Origin: Lachnospiraceae bacterium
GTDB taxonomy: Bacteria; Bacillota; Clostridia; Lachnospirales; Lachnospiraceae
Assembly: GCA_022510625.1 (NCBI GenBank)
Contig: JAFLTD010000023.1
Span: 1-38,035 of the forward strand
Length of the DNA: 38,035 bases
Direction: 5' to 3'
This document shows positions 1 to 8,324 of the stretch, in pieces. The first letter of the stretch is position 1. Each line of letters starts with the position of its first letter. The notes under the pieces are model-generated. The model was not told where the DNA came from. It did not search any database and worked only from the letters and a program-made list of their open reading frames with translations. The position numbers and the translations under genes are program-made.

Positions 1-36
1 ATTGAATTACAGTCTGTTGGGATGGTGACAGCATAA
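1..36 (+). CDS. flhA: FlhA flagellar export protein, C-terminal end only
   Basis: Reading from base 1 gives eleven codons (IELQSVGMVTA) and a TAA stop. The motif resembles the last residues of FlhA, the export-gate protein of the flagellar type III secretion system, and flhA is the usual gene before flhF. The stop overlaps the flhF start as TAATG, which suggests translational coupling. The rest of the gene is outside the window, so the call rests mainly on context. Confidence 0.6.
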   Translation: MELQSVGMVTA

Positions 37-1235
37 TGATAATTAAGAAATTTACCGCAAAAACAGAAAAAGAGGCAGTGGATATTGCCAAGAGAGAACT
101 TGGCGAAGGTGTTGTAGTCATGAATGTCAAGGATGTTAGGGCGAAGGGGTTTTTTGCATTCCTGAAAGCTCCCATGACTGAGGTGACGGTGGCACTGGAG
201 GAAGAGAGCGAGAGATATACGGCGGCGGTATCTGCCATCAACAATGTCATAGCATCCAGCCAAACGAAGGAAGAGAAGCCTGTTCAAAGTACGCCCATTA
301 TACAGGAGGAGCCGGTCAAGAAGGAGAACAGCGCCATTGAGGAGAAACTGGACAGCCTGCAGTACCTTTTAGAGCAGCAGCTGCAGAAACCCGATGAGGA
401 TAAAGAGGGTAAGGACAACAAGGAAGAGGAAGAGACGGAAATCGATAAATTCATGAAGCTGCTTCACAACACGATGCTTGACAATGAAGTGGATGATCAG
501 TATGCAAGGGAGATTCTTGACGAGATCGCGCAGGTCAATAAGCCCAATATGCCTTTTGACTATGCACTTGCCAATATTTATCAGAAGATGATTCTCAAAT
601 TCGGTATGCCGAGCTGCATTACACCTGCCTCCAAGGGCATTAAGATGGTATTCTTTCTCGGCCCTACCGGTGTGGGCAAGACAACTACGATCGCCAAGAT
701 TGCATCAATCTTCAGGGTTGACCAGAAGAAAAAGGTTGCGCTTCTCACCGCAGATACCTACCGTATTGCGGCGGCGGAGCAGCTTCGCACCTACGCAAAC
801 ATTCTCGAAGTACCGTTCCGCATCATCTATACGGTGGAAGAGATCGAGAAAGCGATGGAGGACTTTAAGGACTATGACTATATCTTGGTGGACACGGCGG
901 GACATTCTCATCAGAACACTACACAGAAGGAAAGTATGAATAAGTTTATTCATTCCGTGGACGGCAAGGCGGAGAAGGAAGTCTATCTTGTCCTTAGCGC
1001 AACGACGAAATACCGTGATCTGATCAGCATAGCGGAAGCTTACAGGGAGATGACGGACTTTAAGCTGATCTTTACGAAGCTGGATGAAACCACCACGCTG
1101 GGTAATCTGCTCAACTTAAGATTGTATACGAATGCGGAACTTTCGTATGTGACTTATGGGCAGAATGTGCCGGATGACATTGAAGAGTTTAATCCACAGA
1201 GTACGGTGAAACAATTACTCGGAGGAAAACACTAA
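36..1235 (+). CDS. flhF: FlhF, SRP-type GTPase for flagellar placement
   Basis: FlhF is the third SRP-family GTPase (with Ffh and FtsY) and sets where and how many flagella are built at the membrane. The 399-aa protein has a variable N-terminal region with a charged linker (about 50-135), an N domain, and a G domain. The G domain shows the P-loop GPTGVGKTT (209-217), DTYRIAAAEQL (240-250), DTAG (286-289) and TKLD (347-350). The tail YGQNVPDDI is typical of SRP GTPases. Length fits the family. The ATG overlaps the flhA stop with no strong Shine-Dalgarno, so coupling is likely. flhG follows after 12 bases. Identification is secure. Confidence 0.96.
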   Translation: MIIKKFTAKTEKEAVDIAKRELGEGVVVMNVKDVRAKGFFAFLKAPMTEVTVALEEESERYTAAVSAINNVIASSQTKEEKPVQSTPIIQEEPVKKENSAIEEKLDSLQYLLEQQLQKPDEDKEGKDNKEEEETEIDKFMKLLHNTMLDNEVDDQYAREILDEIAQVNKPNMPFDYALANIYQKMILKFGMPSCITPASKGIKMVFFLGPTGVGKTTTIAKIASIFRVDQKKKVALLTADTYRIAAAEQLRTYANILEVPFRIIYTVEEIEKAMEDFKDYDYILVDTAGHSHQNTTQKESMNKFIHSVDGKAEKEVYLVLSATTKYRDLISIAEAYREMTDFKLIFTKLDETTTLGNLLNLRLYTNAELSYVTYGQNVPDDIEEFNPQSTVKQLLGGKH

Positions 1236-1247
1236 GGAGGAAGGCTC

Positions 1248-2123
1248 ATGGATCAGGCTGAACAATTAAGAAATATCATTAAAGCCAGCAGCCAGCCACA
1301 GCGCCCTTTAGCGAGAGTAATTACCGTTACAAGCGGTAAAGGTGGCGTAGGCAAATCCAATACAGCGATTAATCTTGCAATACAGTTTCGCAAGATGGGT
1401 CAGAGAGTAATTATACTGGATGCAGATTTCGGATTGGCAAACATTGAGATCATGTTTGGTGCGGTGCCAAAACATAACTTGTGTGATTTAATTTATCAGG
1501 GTAAAAATATACGGGACATTATCACTTGGGGGCCGATGGAAGTGGGCTTTATTTCCGGCGGTTCCGGCATAGCCGGTATGTCTAATCTGAGTAAAGATTA
1601 CCTGAATTATATCATTCAAAACCTTGTCGAGTTGGATGAGATGGCGGATACTATTATTGTGGATACCGGTGCAGGCATCTCCGACGCCGTACTGGAATTT
1701 CTTGTGGCGAGCGGTGAGATTCTTCTCGTGACTACGCCGGAACCGACTTCTATCACGGATTCTTATTCGCTGCTCAAAGCTCTGAGCAGACATCCGAGGT
1801 ACTCGGCTGAAACTTCGCAGATCAAAGTACTCGCCAACAAAGTGTTCGGTGAGGCGGAGGCGGAGGCGCTGTACGCGAAACTGGAAGCGGTGGTCGGACG
1901 ATATTTAAAAGTTCCGATCACTTATCTGGGAATGATACCGCAGGATAACCAACTGGCAAAGGCAGTGATGCAGCAAATGCCCGTATCGCTGGATAATCCG
2001 CGTGCGAGATCGGCGATTGCCTACGAGGCGATTGCGGCAAAACTGATGAACAAAGAAGTGAGCGCAAATTTGACCAGGCGTGGTATGGCGGCATTTTTCT
2101 CTCATATTATATCTAAAAGGTAG
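1248..2123 (+). CDS. flhG: FlhG (YlxH), MinD-type ATPase partner of FlhF
   Basis: A 291-aa P-loop ATPase of the ParA/MinD family that controls flagellar number and stimulates the FlhF GTPase. The deviant Walker A KGGVGKS lies at 31-37, DAD at 58-60, and the switch-II-like VDTGAG at 138-143. The N-terminus reads DQAEQLR, matching the DQAxxLR element that activates FlhF in Gram-positive FlhG proteins. The C-terminus is basic and hydrophobic (FFSHIISKR), consistent with a MinD-like membrane-targeting helix. A good AAGGAGGA precedes the ATG. The flhF-flhG pair is the standard order. Confidence 0.95.
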   Translation: MDQAEQLRNIIKASSQPQRPLARVITVTSGKGGVGKSNTAINLAIQFRKMGQRVIILDADFGLANIEIMFGAVPKHNLCDLIYQGKNIRDIITWGPMEVGFISGGSGIAGMSNLSKDYLNYIIQNLVELDEMADTIIVDTGAGISDAVLEFLVASGEILLVTTPEPTSITDSYSLLKALSRHPRYSAETSQIKVLANKVFGEAEAEALYAKLEAVVGRYLKVPITYLGMIPQDNQLAKAVMQQMPVSLDNPRARSAIAYEAIAAKLMNKEVSANLTRRGMAAFFSHIISKR

Positions 2124-2157
2124 TGTATCTGGGTAAATTGAGCGGGAGGAAAGGAAA

Positions 2158-2901
2158 ATGGCAGAACTTTTATCAAAATATGTTTCACCGGGATGCCGTG
2201 TAGATCTCCAGACGATAGACCGTTCCAATAGCGGTGCCGGTAAAGAGGAGCGTAAAGGTTATCAGAGTCAGGTTATAGATATTCTCTCTGACGACAGAGT
2301 GGAAATTTCCATGCCGATGGAGCAGTCTAAGCTGGTTCTTTTGCCGGTGGACGCTGAGTTCGATTTATATTTTTATACTTCCGGCGGTTTGTATCAGTGT
2401 TACGCAAGGGTTGTGGACCGATATAAAAATAACAGCCTTTATGTATTGGTGCTTGACCTGATCAGTAACCTGCGCAAACATCAGCGAAGGGAGTATTATC
2501 GATTCAGCTGTGCGTTGGAGATGAATTCAAGACAGCTTCAGGAGGAAGAGGAGGCAGCTATGAGGGGAGATCAAGGTGATAGCGAAGCGCTTACACCTCA
2601 GCTTCCGCTTAAGAGCAGTGTTATCGTGGATATCAGCGGCGGAGGACTTCGTTTCGTGGCCAATTACGCCTATGAGCCGCAGAGTATGATTTTATGTAAG
2701 TACAGTCTTCTCATTCACGGTGAAAGCAAGGAATACAATCTTGTCGGCAAAGTGTTGAGTGTGCGTGCTTTGGAAAATCGCAAGGACGCATATGAGCACA
2801 GAGTTCAGTATGTCAATATGAATGCAGCGGAGAGAGAAGAGATTATTAAGTACATATTTGATGAGGAAAGAAGGACACTGAAGAACCAGATGGGGGACTA
2901 A
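2158..2901 (+). CDS. PilZ-domain c-di-GMP receptor, YcgR/YpfB-like flagellar brake
   Basis: The 247-aa protein has an N-terminal YcgR_2-like beta domain (about 1-100) and a C-terminal PilZ domain. The two c-di-GMP binding signatures are visible: RxxxR at 111-115 (REYYR) and DxSxxG at 158-163 (DISGGG). Proteins of this build bind c-di-GMP and slow or redirect the flagellar motor, as YcgR in E. coli and YpfB/DgrA in B. subtilis do. A GGGAGGAAAGG sits before the ATG. Between the two signatures is a long acidic insert (about 128-150). Its place between flhG and cheB supports a motility role; that role is inferred. Confidence 0.88.
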   Translation: MAELLSKYVSPGCRVDLQTIDRSNSGAGKEERKGYQSQVIDILSDDRVEISMPMEQSKLVLLPVDAEFDLYFYTSGGLYQCYARVVDRYKNNSLYVLVLDLISNLRKHQRREYYRFSCALEMNSRQLQEEEEAAMRGDQGDSEALTPQLPLKSSVIVDISGGGLRFVANYAYEPQSMILCKYSLLIHGESKEYNLVGKVLSVRALENRKDAYEHRVQYVNMNAAEREEIIKYIFDEERRTLKNQMGD

Positions 2902-2925
2902 TCTTAGAGACGGGAGATTAATAAT

Positions 2926-3996
2926 TTGAAAAAAATATTAGTAGTTGACGACTCTGCACTCATGAGAAGGGTGCTGTGTGATATAATAGACAATGATGAG
3001 CGATTCCATGTGGAAGATCGGGCCGTTAACGGTCTGGAAGCATTGGATCTGCTGAGCCGGAAGTCGTATGATGCGGTAGTGTTGGATGTCAATATGCCGC
3101 AGATGAACGGACTTGAGCTGTTGAGGGAACTCCAGAAGCGCAAGATATCGGTGAGAGTCCTGATGGCGAGTACCGATACGAAAGAGGGTGCCAAGACTAC
3201 GCTGGATGCGTTGGAATTGGGAGCGCTGGATTTCGTACATAAACCCAACAACGCGATGGACTGCAGAACCGATGCGTTCAAGAATAGATTGATCCGTGTG
3301 CTGTCGGCGGTGGCTGAGTCCAGGGAACCTGCCCTTGGCAAGTCGTTCTCTATGGGTGAGTTAAAGACCGCCAAGAAGATGGTCGAGCTTGTTGGCAGAC
3401 ATGCCGCCGATGTGACGGGGAATAAGATCGTGGCACTGGCAAGTTCCACAGGCGGTCCACGGGCATTGCAGTCGGTAGTTCCGAGGCTTCCTAAGAATCT
3501 GAAGGCACCTGTGGTGATCGTCCAGCATATGCCGGCAGGATTTACCGCATCACTGGCGGAAAGGCTCAACTCCCTGAGCGAGATCAATGTCAAAGAGGCC
3601 GCGGAGGGGGATGTCCTGGAGGCGGGGACGGTATATATAGCCAAGGGCGGTAAACATCTGAATATTCAGGCCGAGCCGGGCAGGTACAGTATTCATTATA
3701 CCGACGAGCCGGCGCGTGAGGGTGTGAAGCCGTGCGCCAACTATATGTACGAATCTCTGATGGACAGCCGGTACGATCAGGTCGTATGTGTTGTCATGAC
3801 GGGCATGGGAGCCGATGGTACGGAAGGAATCGTACATCTGAAAGAAAAGAAAAAGATTCATGTGATTGCGCAGGAAGCAAGTACGTGTGCGGTATATGGA
3901 ATGCCCAGAAGCATAGTGAATACAGGCTTGGCGAACCAGACCGTACCGCTTGACCAAATTGCACAGGAAATAATAATGAACGTGGGGGTAAAATAG
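2926..3996 (+). CDS. cheB: CheB, chemoreceptor methylesterase/glutamine deamidase
   Basis: CheB removes methyl groups from chemoreceptors when phosphorylated by CheA. The 356-aa protein has an N-terminal receiver domain with acidic pocket D8-D9, phospho-acceptor D54 and K106, a linker (about 125-165), and the methylesterase domain. The catalytic triad is readable: S174 in ASSTGG, H201 in QHMPAGF, D297 in GMGADG. The start is TTG at 2926, needed to preserve the receiver beta-1 strand KKILVVDDS; the Shine-Dalgarno (GGGAG) is modest. It sits 24 bases after the PilZ gene and immediately before cheA. Confidence 0.96.
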   Translation: MKKILVVDDSALMRRVLCDIIDNDERFHVEDRAVNGLEALDLLSRKSYDAVVLDVNMPQMNGLELLRELQKRKISVRVLMASTDTKEGAKTTLDALELGALDFVHKPNNAMDCRTDAFKNRLIRVLSAVAESREPALGKSFSMGELKTAKKMVELVGRHAADVTGNKIVALASSTGGPRALQSVVPRLPKNLKAPVVIVQHMPAGFTASLAERLNSLSEINVKEAAEGDVLEAGTVYIAKGGKHLNIQAEPGRYSIHYTDEPAREGVKPCANYMYESLMDSRYDQVVCVVMTGMGADGTEGIVHLKEKKKIHVIAQEASTCAVYGMPRSIVNTGLANQTVPLDQIAQEIIMNVGVK

Positions 3997-3997
3997 T

Positions 3998-6169
3998 ATG
4001 GACGTAAGTCAATATCTCGAAATTTTCCTTGATGAAACAAATGAACACTTGCAGAACCTGAATACGCAGATTCTCTTATTGGAGCAGGATCCGGGCAATA
4101 TGGATACGGTCAATGAGATTTTCCGTGCCGCCCACTCTCTTAAGGGTATGGCCGGCACCATGGGATACAAGAGGATGCAGAATCTGACCCATGATATGGA
4201 GAATGTATTTTCCGAGGTTCGTAACGGCAACATTACCGTGAAAGCCAGCATGATTGATGTGCTTTTTCAGTGCCTCGATGCATTGGAGGAGTATACTACC
4301 AACATCCGTGAGAGTGCTGATGAAGGTACGAACGACAATGAGCCGTTGATCAAACAGCTAAACGATATCTTAAACGGCGGAGACGGTACAGGCGATGCGG
4401 GTGACAATGCTTCTGCCAAGGAGACTCCGGCTGACGCTCCCACAGCGGCACCTGCAAGTGATGTGGGGGATCGCAAGTGGCTGGAGATTAAACTCGGAGA
4501 TGCTGAGAAAAGTGTATTGAAGGGAGCCCTTGAGGAAGGTAAGAAGATATACGGTCTGACTGTCAAAGTACAGGAGGCTTGTATCTTAAAGGCAGCCAGG
4601 GCATTCCTTGTATTTAAGGCAATCGAGGAGACGAGTGAGGTTATTGTATCAAACCCTTCCACACAGGATATAGAGGATGAGAAGTTTGATCTGGATTTCA
4701 GCTTGATCATCGTGACAGATACTCCTCTTGATCAGATTATTACAGCAGCCAAGGGAGTATCCGAAATCGAGGATGTTATCGGCGATGCGTTTGACCCGAA
4801 TACTGCTGTGGTAGATACGGAGGAAGCATCCATACCGGAAGCGGCGGAATCCGATAAGGCACAGGAAGAGAACAAACCTGTTGAGGCGGCAGCACCTGCA
4901 GCGGCACCTGTGGCAGCACCCGCAGCAAACAAGCCTGCAGCAGCTCCGGCTAAGGGCGGCAAGAAGAAAGCCGAGGACAAAAAACCTGCAGCCGCAGCAG
5001 CGACAAGTAAGCCTGTAGTCAACAGAACCGTCAGAGTCGATATCGAGAAACTGGATACACTGATGAATCTGGTGAGTGAGCTTATTATCGCGAAGAACTC
5101 CCTCGTATCCGCATCTGCAGCATCAGGTACGGCGAGCACTGCTGTGAATGAGCAGATAGAGTATTTGGAGAGTGTGACAACTTCTCTGCATGAGTCGGTT
5201 ATGAAAGTTCGAATGGTGCCCATTGAGAGCACAGTGAGCAAATTCCCTCGTATGGTTCGTGACTTGCAAAGAACATTGGGCAAGAAGATGGAGCTGTACA
5301 TGTCGGGTGAAGAGACAGAACTCGACCGTACCGTGGTTGATGAGATCGGCGATCCGTTGATGCACTTACTTCGTAACTCTGCAGACCATGGTCTGGAACC
5401 TACCGAAGTGCGTCTGGAGAGGGGCAAACCGGAAGTGGGATCCATCTTCCTGGAGGCATATCAGGACGGTAACAACGTTGTCATCGAAGTAAGGGATGAC
5501 GGTAACGGTATTGATACGGAAGCAGTTAGAAACAAGGCTATCGACAGAGGCATTATCACTCCCGAGCAGGCTGAAAACATGAGCGAGAAGGAGAGTATCG
5601 ATCTGTTGTTTAACGCAGGATTCTCCACCGCAAAAGTCGTGTCCGATATATCGGGAAGAGGTGTAGGTCTTGATGTTGTAAGATCCAAGATTGAAGCCTT
5701 AAGTGGTGAAGTGGAGGTTAAGAGCAAACTCGGTGAGGGAAGCTCATGGATTATCCGGCTGCCGCTGACTCTGGCTATTATCCAGGCTCTCATGGTAGAT
5801 ATCGGCAATGAAAAGTATGCGATTTCCCTTGGTTCTATCCAGACGATCGAGGATATCACTCCCGATGATGTGAAACTTGTGCAGGCGAAGGAAGTTATTC
5901 AGCTCCGTGACGTTGTCATTCCGCTGATCCGTCTGAATGAGATACTGGACGTGGAGAGCAAGAAAAACCCTGATGATAACCTGGTAGTCGTTGTTGTCAA
6001 GAAGGGTGACAAATTGGCGGCTCTGGCTGTAGATGAGCTGATCGGACAGCAGGAAATCGTAATCAAGTCATTGGGCAGATATGTCAGCAAGTGCAAGATT
6101 ATCAGCGGTGCAACCGTTCTCGGAGACGGTGAAGTAGCTCTGATTCTGGATGCAAATGCATTGATTTAA
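3998..6169 (+). CDS. cheA: CheA, chemotaxis histidine kinase
   Basis: CheA passes chemoreceptor signals to CheY and CheB. The 723-aa protein has the usual five domains: P1 Hpt with phospho-accepting H46 (AAHSLKG); a P2-like segment at about 160-262; an Ala/Pro/Lys-rich linker (about 295-340); P3 dimerisation (about 345-405); the P4 ATPase with N-box RNSADHG (459-465), DDGNG (500-504) and GRGVGLD (553-559); and a CheW-like P5 domain from about 590. It starts one base after the cheB stop, so the two are probably translationally coupled. No truncation was seen. The cognate cheY is not in the window. Confidence 0.97.
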   Translation: MDVSQYLEIFLDETNEHLQNLNTQILLLEQDPGNMDTVNEIFRAAHSLKGMAGTMGYKRMQNLTHDMENVFSEVRNGNITVKASMIDVLFQCLDALEEYTTNIRESADEGTNDNEPLIKQLNDILNGGDGTGDAGDNASAKETPADAPTAAPASDVGDRKWLEIKLGDAEKSVLKGALEEGKKIYGLTVKVQEACILKAARAFLVFKAIEETSEVIVSNPSTQDIEDEKFDLDFSLIIVTDTPLDQIITAAKGVSEIEDVIGDAFDPNTAVVDTEEASIPEAAESDKAQEENKPVEAAAPAAAPVAAPAANKPAAAPAKGGKKKAEDKKPAAAAATSKPVVNRTVRVDIEKLDTLMNLVSELIIAKNSLVSASAASGTASTAVNEQIEYLESVTTSLHESVMKVRMVPIESTVSKFPRMVRDLQRTLGKKMELYMSGEETELDRTVVDEIGDPLMHLLRNSADHGLEPTEVRLERGKPEVGSIFLEAYQDGNNVVIEVRDDGNGIDTEAVRNKAIDRGIITPEQAENMSEKESIDLLFNAGFSTAKVVSDISGRGVGLDVVRSKIEALSGEVEVKSKLGEGSSWIIRLPLTLAIIQALMVDIGNEKYAISLGSIQTIEDITPDDVKLVQAKEVIQLRDVVIPLIRLNEILDVESKKNPDDNLVVVVVKKGDKLAALAVDELIGQQEIVIKSLGRYVSKCKIISGATVLGDGEVALILDANALI

Positions 6170-6189
6170 GCAGAGGGAGGAACAGCGAC

Positions 6190-6660
6190 ATGGGTGAAAT
6201 AAGTGAAGTAAGCGAATTGAAAACAGTTGGTGAAACCACACAGTTCATTGTGATCAGACTCGGTGATGAACAGTACGGAATCGATATTAAGTACATAGAC
6301 AATATTGTAAGAATGCAGCATATTACCAGAGTGCCGAAGGTGGATGCATATCTGAAGGGCGTTATCAATCTGCGCGGCGAGGTAATTCCTGTTATGAGTA
6401 TCCGTATCAAGATGGGCCTGGAGGCGGATGTGGAGACAAAATCCAGCAGGATTATTATTCTGAAACTGGAGCAGCAGGGCACGATCGGTGTGATTGTTGA
6501 TGAGGTACAGGAAGTTGTCACGCTGGAGAACGATCAGATCGAGAGAATCGCATACGATTCCAAGGAGGAAAAGGACAGCTTTTTGTGCGGAATCGGCAAA
6601 TGTGAAGGCGGATTAATTTCGTTGCTCGACTTGAACATCGTAGTGGCTGAAAATGTTTAG
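6190..6660 (+). CDS. cheW: CheW, receptor-kinase coupling protein
   Basis: A 156-aa single-domain SH3-like protein that links chemoreceptors to CheA. The TTQFIVIRLGDEQYGIDI opening, the VKGVINLRG-type motif (KGVINLRGEVIPV) and the GVIVDEVQEV strand are typical. GGGAGGAACAG precedes the ATG. It lies between cheA and cheC as in Gram-positive fla/che operons. Residues after about 125 end in a standard LLDLNIVV strand. No unusual domain is attached. Confidence 0.95.
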   Translation: MGEISEVSELKTVGETTQFIVIRLGDEQYGIDIKYIDNIVRMQHITRVPKVDAYLKGVINLRGEVIPVMSIRIKMGLEADVETKSSRIIILKLEQQGTIGVIVDEVQEVVTLENDQIERIAYDSKEEKDSFLCGIGKCEGGLISLLDLNIVVAENV

Positions 6661-6671
6661 GAGGTTTCTCA

Positions 6672-7286
6672 GTGAGTGAAGTGACCATAGAGAAAATGTC
6701 GAATGAGTACTTCGATGTTTTAAAGGAAATAGGCAATATCGGAGCAGGTAATGCAACTACCGCACTTGCGCAATTGATGCAGTGTAAGGTAGACATGTCT
6801 GTTCCGCAGGTTAAAATGCTGGAATTTAAAGAGATGGGCGAGATGATGGGCGGTGAGGAAACAATCATGGCCGGTATTTATCTTGCCATTGAAGGAGACA
6901 TTACCGGCAGTATTATGTTCCTGTTGGAAAAGCAGGCAGCAAGACATCTTGTGGATAAACTGATGGGTATGGAAGTGGCAGGAGAAGAGTTTTCCGAGAT
7001 GGAGTTTTCCGCACTCAAGGAAGTTGGAAACATTATCACGGGAGCTTACCTGAATTCTCTGTCCAGTTTGACCAATCTGGTAATTTATCCGTCAATCCCC
7101 GATTTGACGGTGGATATGGCGGGAGCAATTCTTAGTGTGCCGGCGATTCAGTTTGGTGAGCTTGGTGATAAGATGTTGTTGATCCAGACACAGTTTTTTG
7201 ATGAGCAGGTTTTAGACGGATATTTTATTCTTATTCCGGATTTGGATTCCTACGGTAAGATATTAAAGGCATTAGGAATTGCTTAA
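6672..7286 (+). CDS. cheC: CheC, CheY-P phosphatase
   Basis: CheC dephosphorylates CheY-P and is stimulated by CheD. The 204-aa protein carries both duplicated active-site helices of the CheC/CheX/FliY family: E19-N22 in KEIGNIGAGNA and E117-N120 in KEVGNIITGAY. Length is close to B. subtilis CheC. The start is GTG at 6672, with AGGAGG at 6659-6664 just overlapping the end of cheW. Keeping both E/N pairs suggests both catalytic sites are intact. Confidence 0.95.
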   Translation: MSEVTIEKMSNEYFDVLKEIGNIGAGNATTALAQLMQCKVDMSVPQVKMLEFKEMGEMMGGEETIMAGIYLAIEGDITGSIMFLLEKQAARHLVDKLMGMEVAGEEFSEMEFSALKEVGNIITGAYLNSLSSLTNLVIYPSIPDLTVDMAGAILSVPAIQFGELGDKMLLIQTQFFDEQVLDGYFILIPDLDSYGKILKALGIA

Positions 7287-7288
7287 GG

Positions 7289-7316
7289 TAAAGCACTGAC
7301 AAGTGCAGATTGATAA
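7289..7316 (+). promoter_or_regulatory. Possible sigma-28/SigD-type promoter before cheD
   Basis: TAAA at 7289-7292 and ATTGATAA at 7309-7316 are separated by 16 bases. This resembles the TAAA-N15-GCCGATAA flagellar sigma consensus, but only GATAA of the -10 half matches well. The spacer holds a small hairpin, GCACT-GACA-AGTGC. It lies in the 53-base gap between cheC and cheD, unusually wide for this operon. Tentative. Confidence 0.25.
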
Positions 7317-7339
7317 GTGTAAACAGGAGATGTCATCTT

Positions 7340-7825
7340 ATGGGCAATATGATAAAGGTTGGTATGGCTGATTTGAACGTGTGTGTCAGTCCTGATAGCA
7401 TAACTACCTTGGGATTGGGTTCGTGTGTTGGTATTGCTGTTCGAGATCCGGTGACGAAGATCGGCGGATTAGCGCATATTATGCTTCCGGACAGCAGCGC
7501 TATTCGCAATAATACAAATATTCCCAAGTTTGCGGATACGGGCATAGAGGAACTGATCAAGCAGGTAGTGGCCAAGGGGGCAAGCAGATCCCGCCTGGTG
7601 GCTAAGATTGCAGGCGGCGCGCAGATGTTTGCTTTTCAGAATAAAAACGATATGGTTCGCGTTGGTGAGCGTAACGTGGAGGCGACAAAAAAGAAACTGG
7701 CGCAGTTGAAGATACCTATTTTAGCGGAAGATACAGGTAAGAGTTATGGTAGAACCGTAATTTTTTATCCGGAGACGGGAGATTTTGTGATCCGTGCGGT
7801 AGGAAAGCCGGAATACGTGATCTAG
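7340..7825 (+). CDS. cheD: CheD, chemoreceptor glutamine deamidase
   Basis: CheD deamidates receptor glutamines and forms a complex with CheC. The 161-aa protein has the catalytic residues recognised in Thermotoga CheD: Cys29 in GLGSCVG, His46 in LAHIMLP, and a Thr near 22-23. KIAGGAQMF and GKSYGRTV are also family motifs. An upstream TTG at 7310 is in frame, but ATG at 7340 has AGGAGATG at 7325-7332 at proper spacing and matches normal CheD length, so it is chosen. It follows cheC, giving the intact CheC/CheD feedback pair. Confidence 0.94.
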   Translation: MGNMIKVGMADLNVCVSPDSITTLGLGSCVGIAVRDPVTKIGGLAHIMLPDSSAIRNNTNIPKFADTGIEELIKQVVAKGASRSRLVAKIAGGAQMFAFQNKNDMVRVGERNVEATKKKLAQLKIPILAEDTGKSYGRTVIFYPETGDFVIRAVGKPEYVI

Positions 7826-7857
7826 CAGGCGGATAGATACGGTGGAAGGATAGTGAA

Positions 7858-8316
7858 GTGGACTACGAAACAGTAAATACCGGCGAAGAAAATATCGACG
7901 TAGAGGATGTTGGCGAAGATAGTAGTCAAGAGGATACGGGCGATAGTGAGAAAGTTACACAGAATGAGACAGAGACCCGCAAAGAGCGGGAAGCCAGAGA
8001 AGAGCGGGAGGCACAAGAGCGTGAGCGTCGGGCTAAGAAGCGCAGACTGATCCCGCCTTTTGTGATGCTGCTCGCAGGGGCGATAACAAGTATCACAATG
8101 CGTATTCTGCACTATGAAACGAAGACTATGCTGATTATTCTGTTATGCGTTCTGATCGGGTTTTATATAGCCGGAAGTTTGCTTAAGTATATGCTGGATA
8201 AGTTTGAGAAACAGATAGAAGAGGCCTACATGGAAGAGGGCGAAGTCATCGAGAAGGAACTCGCAGAAGAAGACAGATTGACCGTAAATTCTGAAGCGAT
8301 TGAAAAGGATGAATAA
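7858..8316 (+). CDS. Unknown two-TM protein of the flagellar operon
   Basis: I do not recognise this 152-aa protein. It has an acidic N-terminus (1-40), a strongly charged Arg/Glu helix likely to be coiled coil (about 38-62), two hydrophobic segments (about 63-80 and 84-105) joined by a short loop, and an acidic amphipathic C-terminal tail. The start is GTG at 7858 with GGAAGGA upstream. It sits between cheD and sigD and ends 9 bases before sigD, so it is co-transcribed with motility genes. Location suggests a membrane role in motility; nothing in the sequence gives an activity. Confidence 0.8.
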   Translation: MDYETVNTGEENIDVEDVGEDSSQEDTGDSEKVTQNETETRKEREAREEREAQERERRAKKRRLIPPFVMLLAGAITSITMRILHYETKTMLIILLCVLIGFYIAGSLLKYMLDKFEKQIEEAYMEEGEVIEKELAEEDRLTVNSEAIEKDE

Positions 8317-8324
8317 TAACGCAT

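Noticed and set aside
4880..5030. Ala/Pro/Lys low-complexity run in cheA taken as a possible DNA repeat
   Set aside because: It is the flexible linker before the P3 domain; the coding frame is intact.
4732..5445. 237-codon reverse-strand frame inside cheA
   Set aside because: Ser/Ala/Thr-rich product mirroring the cheA codon bias and its Ala/Pro linker; no ribosome binding site or homology.
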